This document shows positions 25,931 to 34,486 of a stretch of DNA of 64,000 nucleotides, piece after piece; position 1 is the stretch's first letter; the number at the start of each line of letters is the position of its first letter. Origin of the DNA: Marispirochaeta sp964554875 (GTDB lineage: Bacteria; Spirochaetota; Spirochaetia; JC444; Marispirochaetaceae); the NCBI GenBank assembly GCA_964554875.1, contig CAZKQJ010000008.1, forward strand, positions 59,028 through 123,027, in the 5' to 3' direction. The translations under genes and the position numbers were made by a program. Under the pieces are notes generated by a model, which saw only the letters and a program-made list of their open reading frames with translations, did not search any database and was not told where the DNA came from.

Positions 25931-27640
25931 CTACTCCTCAAGCAGCCAGGTGCGAATCAGCTGTGCGACATCCTCGGGATGTTCCCGGGCCATGTTGATG
26001 GCATGTTCCTGCATGTCCAGCCTGGCCCGTTCCTCCACAGACATCTCGACATCCACCCCTTCCTCTTCCGCACTTCTGAGGGCAGCCTCCCGCATGGCCT
26101 GATGCTGCCGAGAGAGCTCCTCTTCCCGGAGTCTTCGCCGCCGTTCGAGTTCACGGCTTATGAGACGGAAGACTATAAGGGCGATAATCAGCACCGCTAC
26201 GGCAATAAGAGAGTAGATTATCATCTGCTGCAGCCGCTGCCTGGCCCTGAACTCCTCGTCTTCCATGGCGAACTGGGCAGTCCGGTCGAACTGCAGGTGT
26301 TCAACCGAAACGCTGTCGCCCCTGTTTCGATTGTAACCAATAGCATGCTCCACCAGGCTCCGGGCCTTTGCCAGGTCCTCGTCGGAAACCGGAGTATAGT
26401 TACGGACGATACTTCCGGTGCTGTCGAGTTTTACCGTGCCCTTATCTGTATATTCCCTGCGCCACAGGCCGTCGATCGCCGCACCTATGCTGATGCGATT
26501 AATGACCCAGGGGGTTTTTTCCTCGTAGGACTTCTTCTGGTTTATCTCCTCGTTCTGGGTGACTGAATTGTTCCTGTATTCTCCGAAGAGGGCATCGGCA
26601 TCCTTGTACGAAGGCGGCACCTGCCCTTCGACCCCGGGAGGCCCTTCAGGATTAAATCCTGTGCCCTTCCACTGTTCGTCGATAAGCTCCTTGGAACGGG
26701 TAATCGAGGGAACAACCTGCAGTTCAGAATAGGGTGTTGCAGGATTATCGGGAATCATGGTTATAGGAAAGAACTCCTCTGTTTCCACGATCCGTTTGCT
26801 CATATCCAGATCAATATCGACCTTGAGGACCCGTACCCGGTCCTCGCCGAATATCTGCATAAGGGCTTTCTGTATCTCGTTTCGATAAGCCTTTTCCAGG
26901 ATATCCTTCTGGGCGAGCTGACGCTTGGTAAGTTCCAGGCGGTCGAAGTCAGCCAGGTCATCGAAATTATTCAGCACATTCATGTTGTGGTCGCTGATAA
27001 CAATATTCTCTTCCCGAAGTCCTTCGACGGCAAAACGTACCAGTTTGACAATGCCCTCGATCTTTGCCCGATGGGTGGTAATATTTGAGCCCGGAGCAGG
27101 GGTAATGATGACCGAGGCGGTTACCGGCTGCTGGTTATCGCTGAAGAGCTCGGTTTCCGGCATCACCAGGGTTACCTTTGCATCGTCGACATCCGCCAGA
27201 GCCTCTATATGCTGCTCCAGGCTGTTGGTTATCGCCCGCCGCAAGTTTACATTTCGTTCAAAATCGGTAATTGTCCATCGGTCCAGCTTGAAGACGTCCC
27301 AGGGAGATACATCCCTGGGAATAAGATCTTCCCGCATTAAAATCGAGATCATTCTCTGGGCGGTAATTTTGTCTTTAACGAATATCCGTCCCTCCGCAGA
27401 GATGGTGTGCTCCACCTTTTCCTCATCGAGACGCATGGAAATTTTTGACAACTTTTCCTGATCGGTAATCGCGGAAGTCAGCAGCGGTACCATACTCGGC
27501 CGGGAACTGAAGGTCACCAGACCTGCCAGCGCACCGATTACCACTACGACGATTACAATGAACATGATCCGCTGAACCAGGGACCACTTATTCCAACCGC
27601 CCTTTACCTGCTCCAGGAACTTCTTCAACCATTCGTTCAT
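25931..27640 (-). CDS. fliF: Flagellar MS-ring protein FliF
   Basis: This 569-residue protein has two membrane helices (about residues 22-44 and 452-475) flanking a large periplasmic region with the FliF/YscJ ring-building motifs (FERNVNLRRAITNSLEQHIEAL; KVTLVMPETELFSDNQQPV). The C-terminal FliG-binding tail ends ARLIRTW-like (DVAQLIRTWLLEE). The ATG at 27640 is chosen because GGGAGGGGAG precedes it; the earlier TTG in frame lies inside that ribosome-binding site. Confidence 0.95.
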   Translation of the reverse strand: MNEWLKKFLEQVKGGWNKWSLVQRIMFIVIVVVVIGALAGLVTFSSRPSMVPLLTSAITDQEKLSKISMRLDEEKVEHTISAEGRIFVKDKITAQRMISILMREDLIPRDVSPWDVFKLDRWTITDFERNVNLRRAITNSLEQHIEALADVDDAKVTLVMPETELFSDNQQPVTASVIITPAPGSNITTHRAKIEGIVKLVRFAVEGLREENIVISDHNMNVLNNFDDLADFDRLELTKRQLAQKDILEKAYRNEIQKALMQIFGEDRVRVLKVDIDLDMSKRIVETEEFFPITMIPDNPATPYSELQVVPSITRSKELIDEQWKGTGFNPEGPPGVEGQVPPSYKDADALFGEYRNNSVTQNEEINQKKSYEEKTPWVINRISIGAAIDGLWRREYTDKGTVKLDSTGSIVRNYTPVSDEDLAKARSLVEHAIGYNRNRGDSVSVEHLQFDRTAQFAMEDEEFRARQRLQQMIIYSLIAVAVLIIALIVFRLISRELERRRRLREEELSRQHQAMREAALRSAEEEGVDVEMSVEERARLDMQEHAINMAREHPEDVAQLIRTWLLEE

Positions 27641-27734
27641 CTCCCCTCCCAAGGCACTAATGGTTAATTAGCTCCGTTTGATAGAAATCTGTAACCTACC
27701 TGTTTATCATCTTACCGCAGAACAAGATACTTGG

Positions 27735-28067
27735 CTACCGTAAACTGATAATCTCTTTGTAGGCACGTATTGCTCCGTCAACAACGGATTTGGTCATGGT
27801 GACGGCCATATTCGCCTTCGCCATGGCAATTGTAACATCGTGAGAATCAACACTCTCAGGGTTCGTAAGCATTGCCTGAGTCAGGGACGTACTCTCCTGC
27901 TGCAGGGCATTCGCTCCATTCAGGGCTTTAATCATTGCCTGGGAAAAACCGGCAGCCGAGCTGTCTTCGGGCTGATTCTGGGGAAGTTTGCCGGACAGAT
28001 GTTTAGGATTTGTCCTTTCCATTCCTATTTTATGTCCCGAGACCTGCATTGAATCAAAAATATCCAT
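27735..28067 (-). CDS. fliE: Flagellar hook-basal body protein FliE
   Basis: This 110-residue protein has the FliE pattern: FSQAMIKALNGANALQQEST in the middle and the C-terminal helix VTIAMAKANMAVTMTKSVVD-GAIRAYKEI. FliE joins the MS ring to the rod. It lies 7 nt after flgC and 94 nt before fliF. Confidence 0.94.
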   Translation of the reverse strand: MDIFDSMQVSGHKIGMERTNPKHLSGKLPQNQPEDSSAAGFSQAMIKALNGANALQQESTSLTQAMLTNPESVDSHDVTIAMAKANMAVTMTKSVVDGAIRAYKEIISLR

Positions 28068-28074
28068 ACCTTAC

Positions 28075-28533
28075 CTACCTTCCTATATCCAGAGAACGCA
28101 TGAACATGGTCTTCGAGCCGTTTACCAGGGCGATATTCGCCTCGTAGGAACGGCTTGCGGAGATCATATCCACCATCTCTTCGACAATATTGACATTGGG
28201 CATCTCAACATAGCCTGTTTTCGGCCCCGATTTGATTGCGTCCGGATGGGTCGGATCGTACACAAGCCTGGTTTTAGCATCCTTGTCCTTGGTAATCTCT
28301 GCGACTCTCACCCCTTTCCCGATACCGTTATCCAGCCTCTTCGGTAAAAAGGGAATCTTGAAGTAAGGTTCCGAAACCCTTGGTTTCATTATCACCCGGC
28401 TTCGGCGATAGGGGCCTCCCTCGGGGGTTCGGGTGGTGTCCGCATTGGCAATATTGTTGGAAATAACATCAAGACGAAGCCGCTGGGCGCTCAAGCCCGA
28501 TGCCGCTGTGCTTATGCTGGTAAACATTCCCAT
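28075..28533 (-). CDS. flgC: Flagellar proximal rod protein FlgC
   Basis: This 152-residue rod protein has the N-terminal motif STAASGLSAQRLRLDVISNN and the C-terminal helix MPNVNIVEEMVDMISASRSY, both typical of FlgC. It is exported by the flagellar system and builds the proximal rod with FlgB and FlgF. It is in the usual flgB-flgC-fliE order. Confidence 0.96.
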   Translation of the reverse strand: MGMFTSISTAASGLSAQRLRLDVISNNIANADTTRTPEGGPYRRSRVIMKPRVSEPYFKIPFLPKRLDNGIGKGVRVAEITKDKDAKTRLVYDPTHPDAIKSGPKTGYVEMPNVNIVEEMVDMISASRSYEANIALVNGSKTMFMRSLDIGR

Positions 28534-28561
28534 TACTTTCTATCTCCTCTCTACTCGCCTG

Positions 28562-28981
28562 CTAGCGCAATACGCTGTTCACCTGGGTAAACTGATTCGC
28601 CACCGAACGGGTCATTATTTCGTAGCGCAGCTGGTTCTGCAGCTGGGCCATCATTTCTTCTTCCAGGTCCACATTGTTTCCGTTGTTATCCGACTGAGTC
28701 AGGTAATCGAGCACCTTTTTCGGTTTTACTGTCCGGTAATCGGTGCTCCGATGAAAAGGAATATGCTTTGGATCAGTCAATGCGGCCTTCAGGCGTCCCG
28801 TGGGCTTTTCCGAATCCAGAGCCCGTTTAAGTTCAGATTCGAAATTGATTTCACTGCGTTTAAAATTTGGTGTATCCGCGTTGGCAATGTTGTTGGAGAT
28901 AACACTGCGCCTGAGGACAGCCACATCCATATTCCGATGCAGCAGATCAAGGGTTTTTCCAAAACTGTTACCGTAAAACAC
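28562..28981 (-). CDS. flgB: Flagellar proximal rod protein FlgB
   Basis: This 139-residue rod protein contains RSVISNNIANADTPNFKRSE and ends with the conserved helix RYEIMTRSVANQFTQVNSVL. The GTG start at 28981 is supported by AAGGAG about 7 nt upstream. It is the first flagellar gene of the cluster, downstream of hslU, and a weak sigma-28-like promoter lies in the 72-nt gap before it. Confidence 0.95.
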   Translation of the reverse strand: MFYGNSFGKTLDLLHRNMDVAVLRRSVISNNIANADTPNFKRSEINFESELKRALDSEKPTGRLKAALTDPKHIPFHRSTDYRTVKPKKVLDYLTQSDNNGNNVDLEEEMMAQLQNQLRYEIMTRSVANQFTQVNSVLR

Positions 28982-29017
28982 AGCATTCTCCTTGCATGAT
29001 TCTCTTTCTTATCCCTA

Positions 29018-29045
29018 GTTTCGGCAGGAACAGCGTCCCTCCTTA
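29018..29045 (-). promoter_or_regulatory. Weak sigma-28-like promoter upstream of flgB
   Basis: On the minus strand TAAG is followed after 16 nt by GCCGAAAC, near the SigD/FliA consensus TAAA-N(14-16)-GCCGATAT. It lies 37 nt before the flgB GTG. The -35 differs at one base and the -10 at two, so this is only a candidate. Read-through from hslU is also likely. Confidence 0.3.
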
Positions 29046-29053
29046 TACCTTGC

Positions 29054-30412
29054 TTACAGGATGTACTGACTCAGATCCTTATCCTGCAGCACTTCGCTCA
29101 AGCGCTCATCCACGTAAGCCGGGGTTATGCGTATGGTCTGGCCTCCGATTTCCGGTGCCGTAAAGGAGACCTCTTCCAGAAGAAGCTCCATGATGGTATG
29201 CAGTCTCCGGGCCCCGATATTTTCGCTCATGCTGTTGACCTGAGCGGCGATCTCCGACAGACGCTTCACCGCCTCGGGGGTAAAATCCAGGGTAACATTC
29301 TCGGTACCGATGAGCGCCTTGTACTGGGTAATCAGTGCGTTCTGCGGCTGGGTCAGGATCCTCTCAAACTCCTCGGCTCCCAGGTCCTTCAGCTCGACCC
29401 GCAGGGGAAAACGACCCTGGAGTTCGGGAATCAGGTCAGACGGCTTGGAAATATGAAAAGCCCCGGCGGCAATGAAAAGGATATGGCCGGTGTCGATCAT
29501 TCCGTGCTTTGTATTGACGGTGCTTCCCTCCACTATGGGCAGAATGTCCCGCTGAACCCCCTCGCGGCTCACGTCCGCTCCCGAACGGTTCTCCTTTCCC
29601 GCGACCTTATCGATCTCGTCAATGAAAATGATTCCCATCTCCTGGACCCGATCCCTGGCAATCTCCGAAACCCTTTCGGTATCAATCAGTTTATCCAGCT
29701 CCTCAGACATGATTATCTCCCGGGCCCGTTTTACCGTCACCCGCTTTCGCTTCTTGCCTCCGCCAAGGATATTGGAAAGGTTCCCCAGGTTCAGGTCCAT
29801 CTCTTCCATACTGTTTCCGGCAAAAACCTCGATGGTAGGAAAGCCACCCCGGGAGACACTGACCTCAACGCTCTTGTCCTCGAGCTTGCCGTCCCGGAGC
29901 ATCTTCCGGAACTTCTCACGGGTATCGCCTCCCTCATTCTCCTCCACGGGAACAGGCATCGTGCCCTCCTTCGGGGCATCGGGCTTCTTTATTCCCGGGA
30001 GCAGGAGATCGAGAATCGCCTCTTCGGTACGCCGCTCAGCCTCTTCACGGACACCCTCCTGAAGCTCTTCTTTGACCATCGAAACAGCTACACTCATGAG
30101 GTCCCGGACCATGGACTCCACGTCCCGTCCCACGTAGCCGACTTCGGTATACTTGGTGGCCTCCACCTTTACAAAAGGGGCACCGCTGAGACGGGAGAGG
30201 CGGCGGGCTATCTCGGTTTTACCGACCCCGGTAGGGCCGATCATGATGATATTCTTGGGAGCGATTTCGTCCCTCAGCTCCTTCGGAAGCTTCTTCCGCC
30301 GGGTCCGGTTCCGCAATGCGATAGCCACTGCCTTTTTGGCCTCGTCCTGACCAATGATGTATTTATCAAGCTCCGCCACTATTTCCCGGGGAGTCATGTC
30401 GTCGATAATCAT
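29054..30412 (-). CDS. hslU: ATP-dependent protease ATPase subunit HslU (ClpY)
   Basis: This 452-residue AAA+ unfoldase starts MIIDDMTPREIVAELDKYII-GQDEAKKAVAIALRNR and has Walker A GPTGVGKTEIARRLSRL (about residues 58-74) and Walker B GIIFIDEIDKVAG. The intermediate I domain spans about 120-230. The C-terminal tail ends DLSQYIL, which docks into HslV. Its start overlaps hslV by 4 nt. hslVU upstream of flgB is, as I recall, conserved in Borrelia. Confidence 0.97.
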   Translation of the reverse strand: MIIDDMTPREIVAELDKYIIGQDEAKKAVAIALRNRTRRKKLPKELRDEIAPKNIIMIGPTGVGKTEIARRLSRLSGAPFVKVEATKYTEVGYVGRDVESMVRDLMSVAVSMVKEELQEGVREEAERRTEEAILDLLLPGIKKPDAPKEGTMPVPVEENEGGDTREKFRKMLRDGKLEDKSVEVSVSRGGFPTIEVFAGNSMEEMDLNLGNLSNILGGGKKRKRVTVKRAREIIMSEELDKLIDTERVSEIARDRVQEMGIIFIDEIDKVAGKENRSGADVSREGVQRDILPIVEGSTVNTKHGMIDTGHILFIAAGAFHISKPSDLIPELQGRFPLRVELKDLGAEEFERILTQPQNALITQYKALIGTENVTLDFTPEAVKRLSEIAAQVNSMSENIGARRLHTIMELLLEEVSFTAPEIGGQTIRITPAYVDERLSEVLQDKDLSQYIL

Positions 30413-30948
30413 GTCAGTTCCTCACTTATAATGGATTCATTGGTGTAGATGCAAATTCTCGCCGCTATCTTCAGGCAGCGGCGTGCGATATCCAGGGCGC
30501 TCAAGTCGGCACCCGAATCGAGGTAGGCCATGGCCGCCGCATAGGCGTAACTTCCGCCGGAACCGATGGCAATGGCGCCCTCCTCGGGTTCTATGACATC
30601 TCCGGTTCCGGAGATCAGGAGGAGTTTCTCCCGGTCAGCCACCAGCAGCATTGCCTCCAGACGGCGGAGCATACGGTCGGTGCGCCAGTCCTTGGCAAGC
30701 TCAACCGCAGCGCGGGTAAGGTCGCCCTTGTATTCCTTTACACGGCCTTCAAAATGCTCGAAGAGCGTAAAGGCGTCCGCCGTGGCTCCAGCAAATCCAA
30801 CCAGGATTTTCCCACCGTATATTGTTCGCACCTTTCTGGCATTACCCTTCATGACTGTATTTCCCAGCGTTACCTGACCGTCCCCGGCCATGGCTGTTTT
30901 TCCGTCTTTGCGTACCGCAAGTATGGTTGTCGCTTTCATCTGGTTCAT
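30409..30948 (-). CDS. hslV: ATP-dependent protease peptidase subunit HslV (ClpQ)
   Basis: This 179-residue N-terminal-nucleophile hydrolase has TTILAVRKDGKTAMAGDGQV near its start and IGSGGSYAYAAAMAYLDSGA later. The catalytic residue should be the first Thr of TTIL, exposed after removal of a short propeptide (MNQMKA, or MKA if the second Met is used). HslV forms the double-ring proteolytic chamber capped by HslU. It overlaps both neighbours by 4 nt. Confidence 0.96.
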   Translation of the reverse strand: MNQMKATTILAVRKDGKTAMAGDGQVTLGNTVMKGNARKVRTIYGGKILVGFAGATADAFTLFEHFEGRVKEYKGDLTRAAVELAKDWRTDRMLRRLEAMLLVADREKLLLISGTGDVIEPEEGAIAIGSGGSYAYAAAMAYLDSGADLSALDIARRCLKIAARICIYTNESIISEELT

Positions 30949-31919
30949 TTCTTCTTATCCTTCACATCACTTCCCTTTTCAGGGGTAGATTTGCCTCCGT
31001 GCGGATGGGCCATGGCGTGAACCCCCCGCAGCCTGTCCAGTTCCACGTGGGTATATACCTGGGTCGCCCTGAGGGATGAATGACCCAGCAGCTCCTGCAC
31101 GGTTCGAATCCCCGCCCCCTTGTCCATCAGGTGGGTGGCGAAACTGTGACGCAGGGTATGGGGAGTAATCTTTTTTCCCAGCTCCGCCCGCCGCGCCGCC
31201 TCGGATACGACTGTGCGAATACTGCGATCGCTCAAGCCCCCGCCATTCCTGTTTATCAAAAGCGGTTCCATGTGTTTCTTCGCTTCCGATGAGCCTTTCC
31301 CCTTTCTCCTGAGAAGCTCTTCCCGAAAGGAGAGATACTCCCTCAGCGCCTTCCGGGCCGGTGATCCCAGGTAGACATAACGTTCCTTGTCGCCCTTTCC
31401 GAGAACCCTGATCCTGCCCTCAGGAATCCGGAGGTCTTTCATTCTTATTCCCGCTGCTTCGCTCACCCTGCAGCCTGTGGAATAGAGTAGCTCCAGGATA
31501 AAGCGGTCACGGCTGCCGGCAAAGCCCTTCTCCTCAAGCTGAAGCATGCTCTCGATCTCCTGCATAAAAAGAAAATCAGGGAGCCTTCGCTTAGTTTTCA
31601 GTCCCACGATCTCCGTCAGGGGATCCGTATCGATGACCCGGCGCTTCTGAAGATAACGGAACCAGCCACGCAGGGCGGAAAGTACCCGGTTGATACTGCG
31701 GGCCCCAAGACCGCATCGGTTGAGAAAACCGATAAATCCCCGTATAGCGCGGCGGTCAGGGGGAAAGAGAATCTCCTGCTCCTGTGAATACTCGACATAG
31801 AGCCGGACATCCCGGGAGTAGGCTCTGAGGGTCCTGTTAGAGAGCCGACGCACTCCTGAAATATATTCAAGATACTCCTCTGCCAGAAAGGCTGCAGAAT
31901 ACTCTCCGTTTACACTCAT
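30945..31919 (-). CDS. xerC: Tyrosine recombinase, XerC-like
   Basis: This 324-residue site-specific recombinase has the N-terminal core-binding domain (about residues 10-95) and a catalytic domain with all active residues visible: Arg151 (GCRVSEAAG), Lys175 (VLGKGDKER), His254 and Arg257 (HTLRHSFATH), His280 (LLGHSS) and the nucleophile Tyr289 (QVYTHV). The tail VELDRLRGVHAMAHPHG resembles XerC. It would act at dif with the XerD-like protein encoded 1.7 kb upstream to resolve chromosome dimers. It has an about 30-residue Lys/Arg-rich insertion between residues 200 and 225. Assignment of C versus D is by motif resemblance. Confidence 0.88.
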   Translation of the reverse strand: MSVNGEYSAAFLAEEYLEYISGVRRLSNRTLRAYSRDVRLYVEYSQEQEILFPPDRRAIRGFIGFLNRCGLGARSINRVLSALRGWFRYLQKRRVIDTDPLTEIVGLKTKRRLPDFLFMQEIESMLQLEEKGFAGSRDRFILELLYSTGCRVSEAAGIRMKDLRIPEGRIRVLGKGDKERYVYLGSPARKALREYLSFREELLRRKGKGSSEAKKHMEPLLINRNGGGLSDRSIRTVVSEAARRAELGKKITPHTLRHSFATHLMDKGAGIRTVQELLGHSSLRATQVYTHVELDRLRGVHAMAHPHGGKSTPEKGSDVKDKKK

Positions 31920-32812
31920 GACATCCGCTCCCCGCTATACTCCGGCTGAGCAGATCTCCACTGCTGATCCCAGCCCTCGAGAAGTTCCTCCGCAGAGCGT
32001 ATCCCTCTGGCCCCGTCTTCATGGAGGGCATGGCCTCCGTCGCCGACACCTTTCTGTAAACAGTCGGCATGAACAAAAACCTCCCGTCCCTGCTCCAAAG
32101 CATAGTCAGCCGTGATCAGGGCGCCGGAACGTCTTGGTGCCTGAACGATAACGCAACAGCGTGACATGCCGCTGATAATCCTGTTCCGCATGGGAAAATG
32201 GTAGCGCCGGGGCTGGGTAAAAACGGAATACTCGCTGAAAATAGCACCGCCGGAAGCTATCAGTTTTTCCGCTGTGGGTCTGCTCGAAGCGGGCCCTACC
32301 TCGGAAACTCCGGAACCCAGTACCGCAACAGTATGTCCGCCCCCATCGATACATCCCTCGTGAGCCTGACGATCGACGCCCCGGGCAAGTCCGGAAACAA
32401 CCGAAATATTGACCATGGCGAGTTCCCGGGCAAGTTCATATGCACTCCGGGCCCCGCGTCCATTTGGTCGACGGGTCCCCACCATGGCAACATACGGCAT
32501 TCCGGATGCGGGCCGCCTGCCGCGATAACAGAGGGCAAAGGGAGGATCATATATCTCCCTAAGCAGCTCGGGGTAATGATCGGAAGTAAACGGGATTATC
32601 CCTCCGCCGTTTTTATCCAGCCACTCAAGCTCCGCCGCGGCCTTATCATAAATTTCGCCGGCAATCCAGTTTTCCTTGTATCCCCGGCCGATGAGATCGG
32701 CAACCCTGCGGGCATTCAGGTTGGCACAATCATGTCCGGCTGCTTCGTGAAGAAGACAGCGTTCCCGCAGGGAGAGCCTGGGTAAATGCTGTATGAAAGC
32801 GGTTGCGATCAC
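31916..32812 (-). CDS. dprA: DNA-processing protein DprA (Smf)
   Basis: This 298-residue protein has the Rossmann-like DprA core: VAMVGTRRPNGRGARSAYEL (about residues 108-127), VVSGLARGVDRQAHEGCIDG, TVAVLGSG and FPMRNRIISGMSRCCVIVQA. An N-terminal helical SAM-like domain precedes it. DprA loads RecA on incoming single-stranded DNA in transformation and is also kept in non-competent bacteria. It lies in a 4-nt-overlap chain between the TPR lipoprotein and xerC genes. Confidence 0.92.
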   Translation of the reverse strand: MIATAFIQHLPRLSLRERCLLHEAAGHDCANLNARRVADLIGRGYKENWIAGEIYDKAAAELEWLDKNGGGIIPFTSDHYPELLREIYDPPFALCYRGRRPASGMPYVAMVGTRRPNGRGARSAYELARELAMVNISVVSGLARGVDRQAHEGCIDGGGHTVAVLGSGVSEVGPASSRPTAEKLIASGGAIFSEYSVFTQPRRYHFPMRNRIISGMSRCCVIVQAPRRSGALITADYALEQGREVFVHADCLQKGVGDGGHALHEDGARGIRSAEELLEGWDQQWRSAQPEYSGERMS

Positions 32813-33534
32813 CCGTCATCCTCCTGCAGGATTCCCAGGAGCCTTTCGGCCTCCCCTGCGGCTTTGCTGCCGGCGCCGATATTCATTATTGTCCGGTACT
32901 GCTCCTCAGCAGCTTCGTATTCCCCGATTGCCGCATAGGCCCGGGCCAGAACGAACCTGGCATCAGTATTGGATTCCCTGATGGAAACCAGTCGCTCAAG
33001 ATGGGGTATGGCCCGCTCCGGGGTTCCGAGCTCAAATACATAGAGCACCCCCAGGCCATAGAGGGCGTCGCGGTAATCAGGTTTATATCTGAGGGCTTCA
33101 AGATAATAGTACTCCGCCGCAAGCATTCCCTGTTGCCGACGTGTCTCTTCTCCCCTGATTTTGGCGATTCTCGCGGACGAGAGGGCAGCATAGTAATAAA
33201 GGCTGTGGTTTTCCGGATAGATCCTCAGAGCCTTATCCAGGTAATCCAGGGCAGGGCCGAACATTCCTTTATCGAAGAAATCTACCGCAAGCATTTTGTA
33301 CATGGTGCCAAGCCGGGCCGTGGACGAGACTATCTTTTCCACCTCGTCCTCCATGGCCCGAATATCTTCCTCCAGAGTCCGGATCTCTTCTTCGGTTACA
33401 GAGCCCGTTTCCCCGCCTTCAAGAGCCCGGACCCGATCCAGGTACTCCCTGCGCTGGGGAGAGCACGATGCAAGAGCCACGGCAAGAACAAGTAAAAAGA
33501 TGATCAGTTTCGAGAATGAACTCATTTTATGCAT
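32809..33534 (-). CDS. TPR-repeat lipoprotein
   Basis: This 241-residue protein has a lipoprotein signal (LVLAVALASC, lipidated Cys24 from the chosen start), a coiled segment (about residues 30-75) and at least three TPR-like helical repeats (about 80-225, MFGPALDYLDKALRIYPENH; EYYYLEALRYKPDYRDALYG; ARAYAAIGEYEAAEEQYR). The ATG at 33534 is chosen for its GGAGG 6 nt upstream; a TTG further upstream in frame has no such site. It probably scaffolds periplasmic protein complexes. A lipoprotein with TPRs beside ftsZ and xer genes suggests a division or envelope role, which is inference. Confidence 0.85.
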   Translation of the reverse strand: MHKMSSFSKLIIFLLVLAVALASCSPQRREYLDRVRALEGGETGSVTEEEIRTLEEDIRAMEDEVEKIVSSTARLGTMYKMLAVDFFDKGMFGPALDYLDKALRIYPENHSLYYYAALSSARIAKIRGEETRRQQGMLAAEYYYLEALRYKPDYRDALYGLGVLYVFELGTPERAIPHLERLVSIRESNTDARFVLARAYAAIGEYEAAEEQYRTIMNIGAGSKAAGEAERLLGILQEDDG

Positions 33535-33595
33535 CCTTTTCCTCCTCTCTATCATAACCTTGCACAAGGCCTTCCTGCTTCACCATTTCCGGGAT

Positions 33596-34486
33596 TCAAC
33601 CCCTGGGATGGAATTCCCTGTGTGCCCGGTGCAGCCCCCCCTCGGCAATATGGGTATAAATCTGGGTTGTAGTTATATCCCTGTGCCCCAGAAGCTCCTG
33701 TACGGAACGGAGGTCTGCACCACCTTCCAGCAGGTGGGTAGCGAAGGAGTGCCGGAGGGTATGGATTTTCCCCTCCACACCCGCTTTCAGGGCAATCTCC
33801 CTGAAACGCTTCCACATTCCTTTTCTGGATAGGGGCCTCCCGCGATGGTTCAGGAAGACCGCATTGGTCGGGTGCTTCATGGCAACGAGTCTCGGACGAC
33901 CACAACCGAGATAGCTGTCCAGCTGTTCTTTGGCTGCTTCGCCCATGGGAACAAAGCGTTCGGCGTCCCCTTTACCCACTATCCTGACAACCAGGTCCTG
34001 GGAATAGTAACGGTCAAGACTGAGACCGCAGGCTTCCGATACCCGCAGACCGCAGGAATAGATCAGCTCAAAAAGAGCCCTGTCCCGCAGACCCAGGGGA
34101 GAGCTGGTATCGATCTGCTCCAGAAAGCGTTCCACCTCTGCCAGACTCATAGTGTCCGGCAGGCGTCGACCCGGCCGGGGTCGTTCCAGCAGAAGCGCAG
34201 GATTATCTTTTCGCAGGCCTTCCAGTACCAGGAAGCGGAAAAAGGAACGAAGGGCGCTGATTCCCCTGGCTGCGGTTCGAGGATCAGGGAGGAGACCCTC
34301 AGGGGTTCGCTGATTCATGAGCCAGAACGATATATGCCCTTCCTCCACTTCAGCCGGATGGATATTCGCTTCGGAAAGGTAATCCAGAAAGCGGGCCACC
34401 ACCCCGGCATAGGTATCCACCGTAGCTTCGCTGTAATGCCGTTCGATTGAGAGATAATCACGGTATATCCGGAGCAGGTTCTGCAC
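33596..34486 (-). CDS. xerD: Tyrosine recombinase, XerD-like
   Basis: This 296-residue recombinase has catalytic Arg148 (GLRVSEACG), Lys172 (IVGKGDAER), His242 and Arg245 (HTLRHSFATHLLEGGADLR), His268 (LLGHRD) and Tyr277 (QIYTHI). The TTTQIYTHIAEGGLHRAHRE tail resembles XerD. It should act with XerC at dif. Its start overlaps the ftsZ stop by 1 nt, which couples dimer resolution genes to division genes. Confidence 0.88.
   Translation of the reverse strand: MQNLLRIYRDYLSIERHYSEATVDTYAGVVARFLDYLSEANIHPAEVEEGHISFWLMNQRTPEGLLPDPRTAARGISALRSFFRFLVLEGLRKDNPALLLERPRPGRRLPDTMSLAEVERFLEQIDTSSPLGLRDRALFELIYSCGLRVSEACGLSLDRYYSQDLVVRIVGKGDAERFVPMGEAAKEQLDSYLGCGRPRLVAMKHPTNAVFLNHRGRPLSRKGMWKRFREIALKAGVEGKIHTLRHSFATHLLEGGADLRSVQELLGHRDITTTQIYTHIAEGGLHRAHREFHPRG

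Noticed and set aside
29198..30448. 416-codon plus-strand open frame opposite hslU/hslV
   Set aside because: It is exactly antisense to two certain genes and has no recognisable motif or fitting ribosome-binding site. It arises from the third-position bias of hslU.
30949..34486. A dif site near the xer genes
   Set aside because: I looked for a 28-bp imperfect palindrome with XerC/XerD half-sites and found none convincing. dif normally lies at the terminus and need not be near these genes.
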